Shown here piece after piece: positions 16,534-24,694 of a stretch of 64,000 bases of DNA. This DNA comes from Pseudonocardia kunmingensis. GTDB taxonomy: Bacteria; Actinomycetota; Actinomycetes; Mycobacteriales; Pseudonocardiaceae. The notes below the pieces were generated by a model that saw only the letters and a program-made list of their open reading frames with translations, was not told the origin of the DNA and searched no databases. A program made the translations under genes and the position numbers. Within the stretch, counting starts at the first letter, position 1, and the number at the start of each line of letters is the position of its first letter. The stretch is taken from the NCBI RefSeq assembly GCF_006716445.1, contig NZ_VFPA01000004.1, forward strand, positions 496,001 to 560,000, in the 5' to 3' direction.

Positions 16534-17499
16534 TTGGCCACGATCGACGAGAGCAGCCGCGGGCCCGCGCAGCTCGTGCTGACGGCGTCCGTCGCGCGCC
16601 GCTACTACCTCGACGGCCGCTCCAAGGTCGAGATCGCGCAGGAGTTCGCGCTGAGCCGCTTCAAGGTCGCCCGCCTGCTGGACGACGCGCGCAGCAGCGG
16701 GCTCGTCCGGATCGAGATCGGCCACCCCGGCTCCGTCGACGTCGAGCTCTCCGGGCGGCTGATGTCGGCCTTCGGCCTGCAGCACTGCGTCGTCACCGAC
16801 ACCCCCGACGACGAACCGGCCACGATGCGCGAGCACCTCGGGGCCGCGGCCGCCGAGCTGCTCACCGAGATCGTCACGCCGGACGACGTCCTCGGCCTGT
16901 CCTGGGCCCGCTCGGTGAGCGCGATGGCCACCGCGCTGCGCCGGCTCGCCGCCGTCCCGGTCGTGCAGCTCACCGGCGCGCTCGCGCGGTCGGGAGTGGA
17001 CGACAGCTCCATCGACGTGGTCCGCGACGTCGCCCGCGTGGCCGGCGGGCCCGCCTACTACTTCTACGCGCCGATGGCCGTGCCCGACGCGGCCACCGCA
17101 CGGGCGCTGCGCAGGCAACCCGAGGTCGCGCAGGCGTTCTCCCGCATCGGCTCGGTCACGCGGGCGGTCGCGGGCGTCGGCGCATGGGAGCCCGAACAGT
17201 CCACGCTCTACGACGCCACCGGCGAGGCCGAGCGTCGCGAGCTCGCGCGCCGCGGCGTGTGCGCGGAGATCTCCGGAGTGCTCGTCGACGCGGACGGCGA
17301 ACCGGTACGGTCCGATCTGACCGAGCGGATGATCGGCATCACCGCCGAGCAGATGCGCGCGGTCCCCGAGGTGATCGCGATCGTGTACGGGCCGGCGAAG
17401 GTGCGAGCCGTGCTCGCCGCGGTGCGGGGCGGGATGGTGAACAGCCTGGTGACGCACTCGACGCTGGCCGAATCGCTGATCGCGGCGGGTGCGGGATGA
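16534..17499 (+). CDS. SorC/DeoR-type sugar-responsive transcriptional regulator
   Basis: A 321-residue SorC-family regulator: an N-terminal HTH (RRYYLDGRSKVEIAQEFALSRFKVARLL, residues about 22-50) followed by a sugar-phosphate-isomerase-like effector domain (LGLSWARSVSAMATAL; later GPAKVRAVLAAVRGGMVNSLVTH). TTG start at 16534 has a strong AGGAGG with 6-nt spacing; the frame could extend to 16486 but that would include the operator. Divergent from the polyol operon; probably controls both units in response to the imported sugar alcohol or its phosphate. Confidence 0.9.
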   Translation: MATIDESSRGPAQLVLTASVARRYYLDGRSKVEIAQEFALSRFKVARLLDDARSSGLVRIEIGHPGSVDVELSGRLMSAFGLQHCVVTDTPDDEPATMREHLGAAAAELLTEIVTPDDVLGLSWARSVSAMATALRRLAAVPVVQLTGALARSGVDDSSIDVVRDVARVAGGPAYYFYAPMAVPDAATARALRRQPEVAQAFSRIGSVTRAVAGVGAWEPEQSTLYDATGEAERRELARRGVCAEISGVLVDADGEPVRSDLTERMIGITAEQMRAVPEVIAIVYGPAKVRAVLAAVRGGMVNSLVTHSTLAESLIAAGAG

Positions 17500-17515
17500 G
17501 AGCGGGGGTCTGACG

Positions 17516-18298
17516 GTGGAGGTGCCGCTGCTCGGCGGCACGGCCAACCGGGGGCGGGTGCACCGGGTCGGCGACACGGTCCGCCGCCCGCTGCGCGCCA
17601 CCAGCACGGCCACGCACGCGCTGCTGCGCCACCTCGAGGAGGTCGGGTTCGAGGGCGCGCCGCGCGTGCTCGGCGTCGACGACGCCGGCCGGGAGGTGCT
17701 CAGCTACGTCCCGGGACGCGCGCTCACCGCCCCGGCTCCCGCCTGGGGCCTCACGGACGACGCGCTGCGCAGCGTCGGGCAGCTGCTGCGCCGCTTCCAC
17801 GACGCCACCGCCGCATTCGACCCGGCCCCGTACCGCTGGTCGCACCCCGCCCCCGCCCCGTTCGACGGACGGGGCATCGCGCACAACGACCCGAACCTCG
17901 ACAACGTGGTCTTCCGGGCCGGCCGGGCCGTCGCACTGATCGACTTCGACCTCGCGGCCCCCGGCTCGCCGGTCTGGGACGTGGCCGCGGCGGCCCGGTT
18001 GTGGGCGCCGCTGCGCGACCCGGTGGACACCACCGACGTCCGGCGGGGCCGCGAGCTGGAGCGGGCGCGCATCCTGCTCGACGCCTACGGCCTCGACGAC
18101 GCCGGGCGCGCCGCTTTCGTCCAGGCCCTGCGCGACTCGCACGCCTGGATGATCGGGATCGTGCGCGAGGGCGCCACCCACGGCGTGCCCGGCTTCGCCG
18201 CGTACTGGACGCCGGAGGCCGCGGCGCGCCAGGAGCGGGCGATGGCCTGGCTGGACCGCAACGCCGACGCGCTCGACGAGGCGCTCCGCGCCCCGTGA
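17516..18298 (+). CDS. APH-fold phosphotransferase
   Basis: A 260-residue protein (269 if the GTG at 17489, overlapping the regulator by 11 bp, is used). It has the phosphotransferase loop HNDPNLDN near residue 123 and IDFDLA about 20 residues later, marking the APH/choline-kinase fold. The GTG at 17516 is preferred for its GCGGGGGT upstream. It sits directly after the SorC-type gene and could phosphorylate a small hydroxylated substrate, but a link to the polyol operon is only positional. Not evidence of antibiotic resistance by itself. Confidence 0.8.
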   Translation: MEVPLLGGTANRGRVHRVGDTVRRPLRATSTATHALLRHLEEVGFEGAPRVLGVDDAGREVLSYVPGRALTAPAPAWGLTDDALRSVGQLLRRFHDATAAFDPAPYRWSHPAPAPFDGRGIAHNDPNLDNVVFRAGRAVALIDFDLAAPGSPVWDVAAAARLWAPLRDPVDTTDVRRGRELERARILLDAYGLDDAGRAAFVQALRDSHAWMIGIVREGATHGVPGFAAYWTPEAAARQERAMAWLDRNADALDEALRAP

Positions 18299-18303
18299 GG
18301 GGT

Positions 18304-18687
18304 CTACGCGCGCACGCCGACCTGGCCCACAGCGCCCCGCAGCCCCACACAGCCCACGCACCCGACGCAGTCCACGCACCCCACACAGCCCACGCAGGCC
18401 ACGCAGCGGCGGCAGCCCACGCAGCCCAGGCACGCGATGCAGGCGATGAGCCCGACGCTCATCAGCGTCAGCAGCGAGCCGAGGATCCCGACGCTGCCGC
18501 CGGTGGCCACGCTGCCCGCCACGCCGGCGCTGCCGGACGTCGCGACGCTGCCGGCGACCCCGGCGCTGCCCGCCGTGGCCACGCTCCCGGCCACCGCGAC
18601 GCTGCCGCCCGTGGCCACGCTCCCCGCGACGGCGACGCTGTCGTTCGTCCCGATGCTCCCGGCCACCGCCGGTGCCTGTCCGCCCAT
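18304..18687 (-). CDS. Ser/Cys hexapeptide-repeat protein of unknown function
   Basis: A 127-residue protein built almost wholly of six-residue units from residue 7 to 126, pattern [AG]-x-x-G-S-V. Position 5 is Ser in all of the first twelve units (S11 to S77). In the next six (residues 79-114) position 5 is Cys, and five of them also have Cys at position 2. This gives eleven cysteines at exact 3-residue spacing (C83 to C113). The last two units lack Cys. The periodicity suggests a left-handed beta-helix or similar solenoid with a cysteine ladder; alternatively residues 67-90 are hydrophobic enough to be membrane-inserted. Third-position G/C is high, supporting coding on this strand. No function can be assigned. 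ATG at 18687. Confidence 0.65.
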   Translation of the reverse strand: MGGQAPAVAGSIGTNDSVAVAGSVATGGSVAVAGSVATAGSAGVAGSVATSGSAGVAGSVATGGSVGILGSLLTLMSVGLIACIACLGCVGCRRCVACVGCVGCVDCVGCVGCVGLRGAVGQVGVRA

Positions 18688-18698
18688 GGGGGCGCACG

Positions 18699-19751
18699 CT
18701 ACCCGGGGATGATCCGCCGCTTGCGGAGATCGTCGAACAGGCCGAGCAGCATCGCCTCGGTGTCGACGTAGCGGTGGAAGCCGAACCGGCGCGACTTGGA
18801 GGTGTCGGCGAACATGTCGTAGTCCCAGGACAGGACGAAGTCGCCGAACGCCCACGACGAGACGTCGGAGTAGGGGGTCGGCGCGAGGCCGTGCCGCGCG
18901 ACCATCGCGTCCCAGACCGGCTCCTTGTCGGCCATCACGTCCTGCAGCGACATCGGCAGCCCCGGCGCCACCTCCAGCCCGAACGCGTCGGCGACCACCG
19001 GCCACATCCGGTTCCAGCGGAAGAGGTCGCCGTTGGCGATGTTGAACGCCTGCCCGGCCGCCCGCGGCTCGGTGGCCGCCCACACCGTCGCCTCGGCGAG
19101 CAGGCGTGCGTCGGTCAGCTCCAGGAGCGCGTCGTAGGCCCCGGGCCTGCCCGGGAACCGCAGCGGCACGCCCAGCTCCTTGCTGATCGAGGCGTACACG
19201 GCGAGCACGACGCCGAGGTTCATCGGGTTGCCGAGCCCGAACCCGGCGACGACCGACGGGCGGATCGCCGACCACGTCCACCCGGCCGCGGCCGCCCGCT
19301 CCTCGACCAGGTGCTGCTGGTCGACGTTGAACTCGGGCGGCATGTGCGGCGGGTCGCTCTCCTTCGCGGGCGTGGAGAACGGGCCGAGGTGCGCGCCGTA
19401 GACCTTGTAGCCCTGCATGAGGCTGACGTGCTCGAGGTCGGGGGCGCCCGCCTCGGCCGCGTCCAGCACGGTGCGCAGCATCGTCACGTTCGGCTCGACC
19501 AGCTCCGACCACGTCGGCCGGTCCTGGTAGGCCGCGTAGAACACGTGCGTGACGCCCGGGTGTGCGCGCAGCGCGTCCCGCACGGAGGCGGGGTCGAACA
19601 GGTCGGCGGCCACGTGGCGCACCGGCCCGTCGGCGGGCCCGCCGCGGCGCGACAGACCGACGACGTCCCAGCCGGGCAGGCCGGCGAGGTGCTCGGCGAG
19701 CGTGCCGCCGATGACGCCCCGGGCGCCGACGACGAGCGCGGTCCTGGTCAT
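18699..19751 (-). CDS. PRISE-type SDR reductase (progesterone 5-beta-reductase / iridoid synthase-like)
   Basis: A 350-residue extended short-chain dehydrogenase. The NADPH-binding GARGVIGGTLAEHL is at residues 8-21. FYAAYQDRPTWSELVEPNV, then MQGYKVYGAHLGPF match the PRISE group, whose members reduce activated C=C bonds of enones. RPSVVAGFG, then NPMNLG follow in the typical order. ATG at 19751 with AAGGAG upstream. Starts 11 bp after the stop of the MFS gene on the same strand, so the two form an operon under the divergent MarR gene. Confidence 0.85.
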   Translation of the reverse strand: MTRTALVVGARGVIGGTLAEHLAGLPGWDVVGLSRRGGPADGPVRHVAADLFDPASVRDALRAHPGVTHVFYAAYQDRPTWSELVEPNVTMLRTVLDAAEAGAPDLEHVSLMQGYKVYGAHLGPFSTPAKESDPPHMPPEFNVDQQHLVEERAAAAGWTWSAIRPSVVAGFGLGNPMNLGVVLAVYASISKELGVPLRFPGRPGAYDALLELTDARLLAEATVWAATEPRAAGQAFNIANGDLFRWNRMWPVVADAFGLEVAPGLPMSLQDVMADKEPVWDAMVARHGLAPTPYSDVSSWAFGDFVLSWDYDMFADTSKSRRFGFHRYVDTEAMLLGLFDDLRKRRIIPG

Positions 19752-19762
19752 GTTCTGCTCCT

Positions 19763-20923
19763 TCACGCGGGGACGGGAGTGCGGCGGCGGTCGAGGACGA
19801 GCGCGACGACGGCGACGGCGAGACCGCCCACGGCCATGGCGGCCCCCACCGCGTTCGCCGCCGGGAAACCGAGGCCGGCACCGATCACGAGGCCGCCGAG
19901 CCATGCGCCGACGGCGTTGCCGAGGTTGAAGACCCCGATGTTGACCGCGGACGCGAGCGTGCCCGCGGTGCCTGCCGCGTCGAGCACCCTGGTCTGCAGG
20001 CCCGGCACGGTCGCGAACGCGGCGACGCCCAGCAGGAAGAGCGTGACCGCGGCGGGTACCGGCGACCGGACGGTCACCGTGAACGCCGCGAGGACGACGG
20101 CGAGCGCGGCGATCGAGACGACGATCGTCGGCATGAGCGCGCGGTCGGCGGCGCGGGCGCCGAGGAGGTTCCCGACGACCAGCCCGGCGCCGAACAGGAG
20201 AACCAGCCAGGTGAGCGCGCTCGCCGGGAAGCCGGCGACGTCGACCATGAGCGGCGCGACGTAGGTGAACGAGGCGAACATCCCGCCGAAGCCGAGCGCG
20301 GTCATCCCCAGGGCCAGCCACACCTGGGGACGGCGGAAGGCGGACAGCTCCGCGCGGAGGTCCGCGGCGGGATCGGCGGGGCGGTCCGGGACGAGCGCGA
20401 GGACGCCGACCGCCCCGGCCACGCCGAGCGCCGCCACCACCCAGAACGTGGACCGCCAGCCGAACGCCTGCCCGACGAGGGTGCCGAGCGGCACGCCGAG
20501 GACGTTGGACAGCGTGAGCCCGGTGAACATCATCGCGATCGCAGCGGCGCGACGGGTGGGCGCGACGAGCCCGGCCGCGACCACCGACCCGACGCCGAAG
20601 AACGCGCCGTGGCACAGCGACGCGACGATCCGGCTGACCATCATCGTGGCGTAGTCGGGGGCGAGCGCCGACCCGACGTTGCCGATGACGAACAGGCCGA
20701 GCAGCGCGAGCAGCACGGGCTTGCGGCGCAGCGGCGTGGCCGCCGCGGTGAGCAGCGGCGCGCCGACGAAGACCCCCAGCGCGTAGCCGGAGATCAGCAG
20801 GCCCGCCGCGGGGATGTCGACGCCGAAGTCCGCGGCGATCTCGGGGAGCAGGCCGGTCGGGACGAACTCGGTGGTCCCGATGGCGAAGGCGCTGATGGCG
20901 AGGGCCAGCAGGGCGAGGGGCAT
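19763..20923 (-). CDS. MFS drug efflux transporter (DHA1, AraJ/YdhP-like)
   Basis: A 386-residue twelve-helix major facilitator. ISAFAIGTTEFVPTGLLPEI at the N terminus is the signature of the DHA1 arabinose-efflux/chloramphenicol-exporter-like group. ATG at 20923 with GGAGGAACG upstream. First gene of an operon with the PRISE-type reductase; diverges from a MarR gene, with two 9-bp palindromes between them. A role in exporting a lipophilic toxic compound is likely, substrate unknown. Confidence 0.9.
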   Translation of the reverse strand: MPLALLALAISAFAIGTTEFVPTGLLPEIAADFGVDIPAAGLLISGYALGVFVGAPLLTAAATPLRRKPVLLALLGLFVIGNVGSALAPDYATMMVSRIVASLCHGAFFGVGSVVAAGLVAPTRRAAAIAMMFTGLTLSNVLGVPLGTLVGQAFGWRSTFWVVAALGVAGAVGVLALVPDRPADPAADLRAELSAFRRPQVWLALGMTALGFGGMFASFTYVAPLMVDVAGFPASALTWLVLLFGAGLVVGNLLGARAADRALMPTIVVSIAALAVVLAAFTVTVRSPVPAAVTLFLLGVAAFATVPGLQTRVLDAAGTAGTLASAVNIGVFNLGNAVGAWLGGLVIGAGLGFPAANAVGAAMAVGGLAVAVVALVLDRRRTPVPA

Positions 20924-20974
20924 GGGACGTTCCTCCGGAGCACAGTTGGAGCGCGCGCCGATAGCGCGCGTCGA

Positions 20975-21005
20975 CAACAGTTGCACACGCTCCCTATTGC
21001 GGCAA
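20975..21005. promoter_or_regulatory. two MarR-type half-palindromes between mfs and marR
   Basis: CAACAGTTG (20975-20983) and TTGCGGCAA (20997-21005) are each perfect 9-bp palindromes, 22 bp centre to centre (two helical turns). A -10-like TATGCT follows at 21011-21016 ahead of the marR gene. Confidence 0.55.
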
Positions 21006-21041
21006 GCGGGTATGCTCGTGCGCACAGGAGGAGGTGCCGGG

Positions 21042-21488
21042 ATGGCCATCGGCGACGACGCCGTCGAGGTGCGCGCGCAGGGCTGGCGCACGCTCGCCGC
21101 GCTGCACGGCCGGTTGGAGGAGGCGCTCGAGAAGGCGCTGCAGGCCGGGTTCGACCTGTCGGTCGTCGAGTACACGGTGCTGGACACGCTGGCCCGCCAG
21201 GACGGCTGGCACATGCGGATGCAGCAGGTCGCGCGCGCGGCCGCGCTCTCGCACAGCGCCACCACCCGGCTGGTCAACCGGCTGGAGAACCGCGGGCTGC
21301 TGTCGCGCTACCTGTGCGACGACGACCGCCGCGGGATCTACAGCCAGATCACCGAACAGGGCCGGGAGCTGCTGGAACGCGCCCGCCCCGTGCACGACGC
21401 CACGCTGAAGGCCACCCTCGACGCGGCATGCGACACGCCCGAGCTGGCCCCCCTCGTCGAGGCGCTGCACGTGCTACCCCGCTCGTGA
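21042..21488 (+). CDS. MarR family transcriptional regulator
   Basis: A 148-residue winged-helix regulator. The DNA-recognition part is MRMQQVARAAALSHSATTRLVNRLENRGLLSRYLCDDDRRGIYSQITEQG in order, with the conserved DDRR wing. ATG at 21042 with AGGAGGAGGTG upstream. Divergent from the MFS/reductase operon, which it probably represses until a phenolic or other lipophilic ligand binds. Confidence 0.92.
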   Translation: MAIGDDAVEVRAQGWRTLAALHGRLEEALEKALQAGFDLSVVEYTVLDTLARQDGWHMRMQQVARAAALSHSATTRLVNRLENRGLLSRYLCDDDRRGIYSQITEQGRELLERARPVHDATLKATLDAACDTPELAPLVEALHVLPRS

Positions 21489-21524
21489 GTGGATACGAGT
21501 GCTCCGGCACTCGTATCCACTCAC
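21485..21524. terminator. 18-bp perfect hairpin shared by convergent genes
   Basis: GTGAGTGGATACGAGTGC, loop TCCG, then its exact complement ending at 21524. The marR stop codon (21486-21488) lies inside the left arm. The stem is 18 bp without mismatch and should stop transcription from both sides. Confidence 0.8.
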
Positions 21525-21549
21525 GGTCGACCGAAGGCCGCCTCCCGGC

Positions 21550-23055
21550 TCAGCGTTCGACGGCCGAGGCGGCCTCCCCGTGGGACGTGCGGCTCACCTC
21601 CGGCGGCGCGAGCAGCAGCGAGCCGACCACGCAGATCGCCACGTTGAGCGCGAGCCCGACCAGGCCGCCGGGCACGCCGTAGAACGGGCCGAGGTCGGCG
21701 ACGGTCAGCCCGCCCGCGGTCAGGGCACCGGCGAGCATGCCCCAGAACGCCGGTCCCGCCGCCATGCGCTGCCAGTACAGCCCGAGCATGAACACCGGCA
21801 CGAGCTGCACGATCAGCTCGAACTTCAGCACGAAGATGCTCACGAGCGTGCCCGGCGGGTTCCACGCGATCAGCAGCAGCACGGCGATGGCCGCCACGCC
21901 CGCCACCTTGCCGACGCGGACCTGCTTCTCCTCCGGGGCGCCGCGCCCGAGGTACCGGCCGTAGACGTCCTTGGAGATGATCGAGGAGAAGGAGAGCAGG
22001 GCGGAGTCGGCCGTGGAGACGATGGCGGCGACGACGCCGCCGAACAGCAGGATCATCATCAGGTAGAAGACGATGTTCAGGCCCGCCACCTCGTTGGCGA
22101 TCATGCCCACCAGCTGCTCGGAGTCGTCCTCGGACAGGCCCGGGAACAGCTGGATGCCCACGATGCCGACCACGAACACGACACCGGTCGTCGCCAGCGG
22201 CATCCACGCCATGATCGCGAGGGAGCGCTTGAGGGTGCGCTCGCTGCGCGCTGCGTAGATCCGCTGGATCGCGTGCGGGTACACCGAGGCGCCCAGGCCG
22301 ACGAGCAGGACCATCGAGAGCCAGTTGACCGAGTCCTCCCCGGTGGGGACGCCCGCCTTCGCCGGGTCGGTCTCGGCGACGTACCGGGTGACGCCTGCGA
22401 GGTCCCCGCCCACCAGGTAGAGCGCCCCGAACAGCAGGACGCCGATCCCGACCAGCAGCGCGATGCCCTGCATGACGTCGGTGAGCGCGACCGCGCGCAT
22501 GCCGCCCGTCCAGGAGTAGACGAGCATGACGAGCACGAACGCGATCACGCCGACCTGGTAGGGCACGGTGTTCCCGGTGAGCCCGGCGATGCCGTGCCCC
22601 ATCGCCACGAGCTGCTCGAGCAGGTAGTTGGCCAGGCCCCACAGCATGAGCACCGCGACCAGCACCGCGAGCTTCGTGGACCCGAAGCGGTGGTGGATCC
22701 AGTCGGTCGGGGTGACGAACCCCCGCTTCTTGGCGATCACGTACAACCGCGGCGCGAAGACCAGGTAGGCCGCGATCACCGCGATCATGAACGGCACGGA
22801 CTGCCACCACACGAACCCGCTGCGGTACGCCGACGGGGCGTACCCGACGATCGCGTTGCCGCTGTACTGCGTGGCGTAGAGCGTGAACAGCAGGGCGACG
22901 AAGCCGAGCCCGCCCCCGGACAGGTAGTAGCCCTTGTTGGTCTTCGCGGCGCCCGCCTGGCCGCGTCCGGCGAACCAGCCGATCACCAGCATGACGACGG
23001 CGTAGGCGATGAGGATGACGATGCCGGTGGGGCCGGCGAAGGTCAGCTCGTTCAC
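21550..23055 (-). CDS. sodium:solute symporter (SSS family, carboxylate type)
   Basis: A 501-residue membrane protein with about 13 helices of the SSS/PutP superfamily, in the branch that contains the MctP-like monocarboxylate permeases. Hallmarks include the ATQYSGNAIVGYAPSAYRSG and SWTGGMRAVALTDVMQG segments. Its ATG (23055) overlaps the stop of a 97-residue membrane protein as ATGA, an arrangement usual for symporters with a DUF3311 partner. The next upstream gene is a CoA-transferase, pointing to a carboxylate substrate. Confidence 0.92.
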   Translation of the reverse strand: MNELTFAGPTGIVILIAYAVVMLVIGWFAGRGQAGAAKTNKGYYLSGGGLGFVALLFTLYATQYSGNAIVGYAPSAYRSGFVWWQSVPFMIAVIAAYLVFAPRLYVIAKKRGFVTPTDWIHHRFGSTKLAVLVAVLMLWGLANYLLEQLVAMGHGIAGLTGNTVPYQVGVIAFVLVMLVYSWTGGMRAVALTDVMQGIALLVGIGVLLFGALYLVGGDLAGVTRYVAETDPAKAGVPTGEDSVNWLSMVLLVGLGASVYPHAIQRIYAARSERTLKRSLAIMAWMPLATTGVVFVVGIVGIQLFPGLSEDDSEQLVGMIANEVAGLNIVFYLMMILLFGGVVAAIVSTADSALLSFSSIISKDVYGRYLGRGAPEEKQVRVGKVAGVAAIAVLLLIAWNPPGTLVSIFVLKFELIVQLVPVFMLGLYWQRMAAGPAFWGMLAGALTAGGLTVADLGPFYGVPGGLVGLALNVAICVVGSLLLAPPEVSRTSHGEAASAVER

Positions 23056-23345
23056 GGCCGCTCACCCCCGGCCGCGGCACGCGCGGCCGCCTCCTCCTCG
23101 GGTTCGGCGAGGTTCCAGGCGCGCAGGCACGCCCAGCACGTGATCGCGGAGAACGCGAGGGTGGCGACCAGGGAGACGACCAGCCAGTAGGGCACCCCGC
23201 CGACCAACGGCCGGATCGAGCCGGTGGGCAGGTAGAACGGGATCCCGGCCAGGACCGCGATCCCCAGCGACACCCACAGCCATGGCATGCGGATCGGTTC
23301 CCGACGGGTGGTGTCGGCGGGCGGTGAGGAGCGTCGTTGTTCCAT
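23052..23345 (-). CDS. small membrane partner of the symporter (DUF3311-like)
   Basis: A 97-residue protein with two hydrophobic helices (about residues 20-40 and 50-72), a polar N terminus and an acidic/Ala-rich C-terminal tail. Size, topology and position match the DUF3311 proteins encoded just before SSS symporters and thought to aid their function. Its stop overlaps the symporter start by 4 bp. Confidence 0.75.
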   Translation of the reverse strand: MEQRRSSPPADTTRREPIRMPWLWVSLGIAVLAGIPFYLPTGSIRPLVGGVPYWLVVSLVATLAFSAITCWACLRAWNLAEPEEEAAARAAAGGERP

Positions 23346-23372
23346 CGGTGCTCTCCGTCGGTGGTTGTCGAC

Positions 23373-24566
23373 TCAGATGACGCCGCCGTCGGACCAGCGG
23401 CGCAGGGTGGCGGCGTCGGCCCCGAGCAGGGCGCCGTAGACCTCGGCGTTGTGCTCGCCCAGCTCCGGCCCCAGTGCGCGCACCGATCCCGGGGTGTCCG
23501 ACAGGCGCGGCACGACGTTCTGCACGGGGAACTCGCCCAGCACGGGGTGGGCGAGGCGGACGATCGCCTGCCGAGCGGCGAAGTGCGGGTCGACGACCAT
23601 GTCGGCGGCGGTGTAGACCCGCCCGGCCGGCACCCCGGCCGCGTGCAGGCGCTCGAGCAGGTCGTCCGCGTCCAGCGTGCGCGTCCAGGCGGCGATCAAC
23701 TCGTCGAGCTCGGCCTGGCGGCGCCCGCGGCCGTCGTGGGTGGCGAACTCGCCGGCGGCGAGGTCAGGGCGGCCCATGGCGTCGCAGAGCCGGGCGAACA
23801 CCGTGTCGCGGTTGGCACCGACGACCACGTCCGCACCGTCGGCCGTCGGGTAGGCGTTGCTCGGCGCGGTGCCCGGGAGGATCGCACCGGTGCGCTCCCG
23901 GCGCGACCCGGCGATCTCCCACTCCGGCAGCAGCGACTCCATGAGCGCGAGCACGGCCTCGTAGATCGCCGTGTCGACGACCTGCCCGCGGCCGGTCCGC
24001 GACCGGGCGTGCAACGCCATCATGGTGCCCAGCGCGGAGAAGGTGCCGGCGAGCGAGTCGCCCAGGGAGATCCCCGATCGCGACGGTGGCCGGTCCGGCT
24101 CGCCGGTCAGGTGCCGGATCCCGCCCATCGCCTCGCCGATCGAGCCGAACCCGGCGCGCGTCGCGTAGGGCCCGTCCTGGCCGTAGCCGGTGACCCGGAC
24201 GAGGACGAGCCCCGGGTTCAGCGCAGCGAGCCGGTCGTAGCCCAGCCCCCAGCGCTCCAGCGTTCCCGGCCGGAAGTTCTCCACCAGCACGTCGGCGCCC
24301 GCGGCGAGCTCCCGCAGGATGCCCTGCCCCTCCTCGGTGCGCAGGTTGCACGTCACCGACTTCTTGCCGCGCGCGATGACCGGCCACGACAGCGAGTGCC
24401 CGCCGCTCTTGACGCCCCACTGGCGCATCGGGTCGCCGGTGGCGGGGTCCTCCACCTTGATGACCTCGGCGCCGAAGTCGGCGAGCAGCTGCCCGCAGAA
24501 CGGGCCGGCGATCAGGGAGCCGGTCTCGATCACGCGGATGTCGGACAGAGGGCCCGGGGTAGTCAT
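23373..24566 (-). CDS. CaiB/BaiF family CoA-transferase
   Basis: A 397-residue type III CoA-transferase. It opens with LSDIRVIETGSLIAGPFCGQLLADFGAEVIKVE in the usual order. The catalytic aspartate is seen in SLGDSLAG, and the RTGRGQVVDTAIYEAVLALMES block is typical. It would move CoA from a donor such as succinyl-CoA or acetyl-CoA to a carboxylate. ATG at 24566 is chosen; an in-frame start at 24623 would run through the TTGTGCACAA palindrome. Upstream of, and 27 bp from, the small membrane protein and symporter genes; divergent from the lyase gene. Confidence 0.9.
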   Translation of the reverse strand: MTTPGPLSDIRVIETGSLIAGPFCGQLLADFGAEVIKVEDPATGDPMRQWGVKSGGHSLSWPVIARGKKSVTCNLRTEEGQGILRELAAGADVLVENFRPGTLERWGLGYDRLAALNPGLVLVRVTGYGQDGPYATRAGFGSIGEAMGGIRHLTGEPDRPPSRSGISLGDSLAGTFSALGTMMALHARSRTGRGQVVDTAIYEAVLALMESLLPEWEIAGSRRERTGAILPGTAPSNAYPTADGADVVVGANRDTVFARLCDAMGRPDLAAGEFATHDGRGRRQAELDELIAAWTRTLDADDLLERLHAAGVPAGRVYTAADMVVDPHFAARQAIVRLAHPVLGEFPVQNVVPRLSDTPGSVRALGPELGEHNAEVYGALLGADAATLRRWSDGGVI

Positions 24567-24600
24567 CGGGCAGGGTCTCCTCGTGGGTCGAGTCGGTGAG

Positions 24601-24610
24601 TTGTGCACAA
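24601..24610. promoter_or_regulatory. GntR-type palindrome (CoA-transferase side)
   Basis: TTGTGCACAA, a perfect 10-bp palindrome 34 bp before the CoA-transferase start. A near copy, TTGTGTACAG, lies at 24675-24684 ahead of the divergent lyase gene. The form resembles FadR-subfamily GntR operators; no such regulator is encoded in this window. Confidence 0.55.
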
Positions 24611-24674
24611 AGTAGAGGCCCAACGGGGTGTCGGCAAGCGCAGCAATGCGGATATGGTCGCCGAGACTGCTGAA

Positions 24675-24684
24675 TTGTGTACAG
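24675..24684. promoter_or_regulatory. GntR-type palindrome (lyase side)
   Basis: TTGTGTACAG, matching the palindrome at 24601-24610 in 8 of 10 positions, overlaps the start of the AGGAGG ribosome-binding site of the lyase gene. Confidence 0.5.
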
Positions 24685-24694
24685 GAGGTGGGGC

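Noticed and set aside
18437..18712. Plus-strand frame rich in Pro/Ala/Thr/Leu opposite the hexapeptide-repeat gene
   Set aside because: It mirrors the repeat on the other strand, runs into the PRISE gene and has no start signal; the minus-strand frame ends 11 bp after the neighbouring gene begins to be read and has better codon bias. Not fully excluded.
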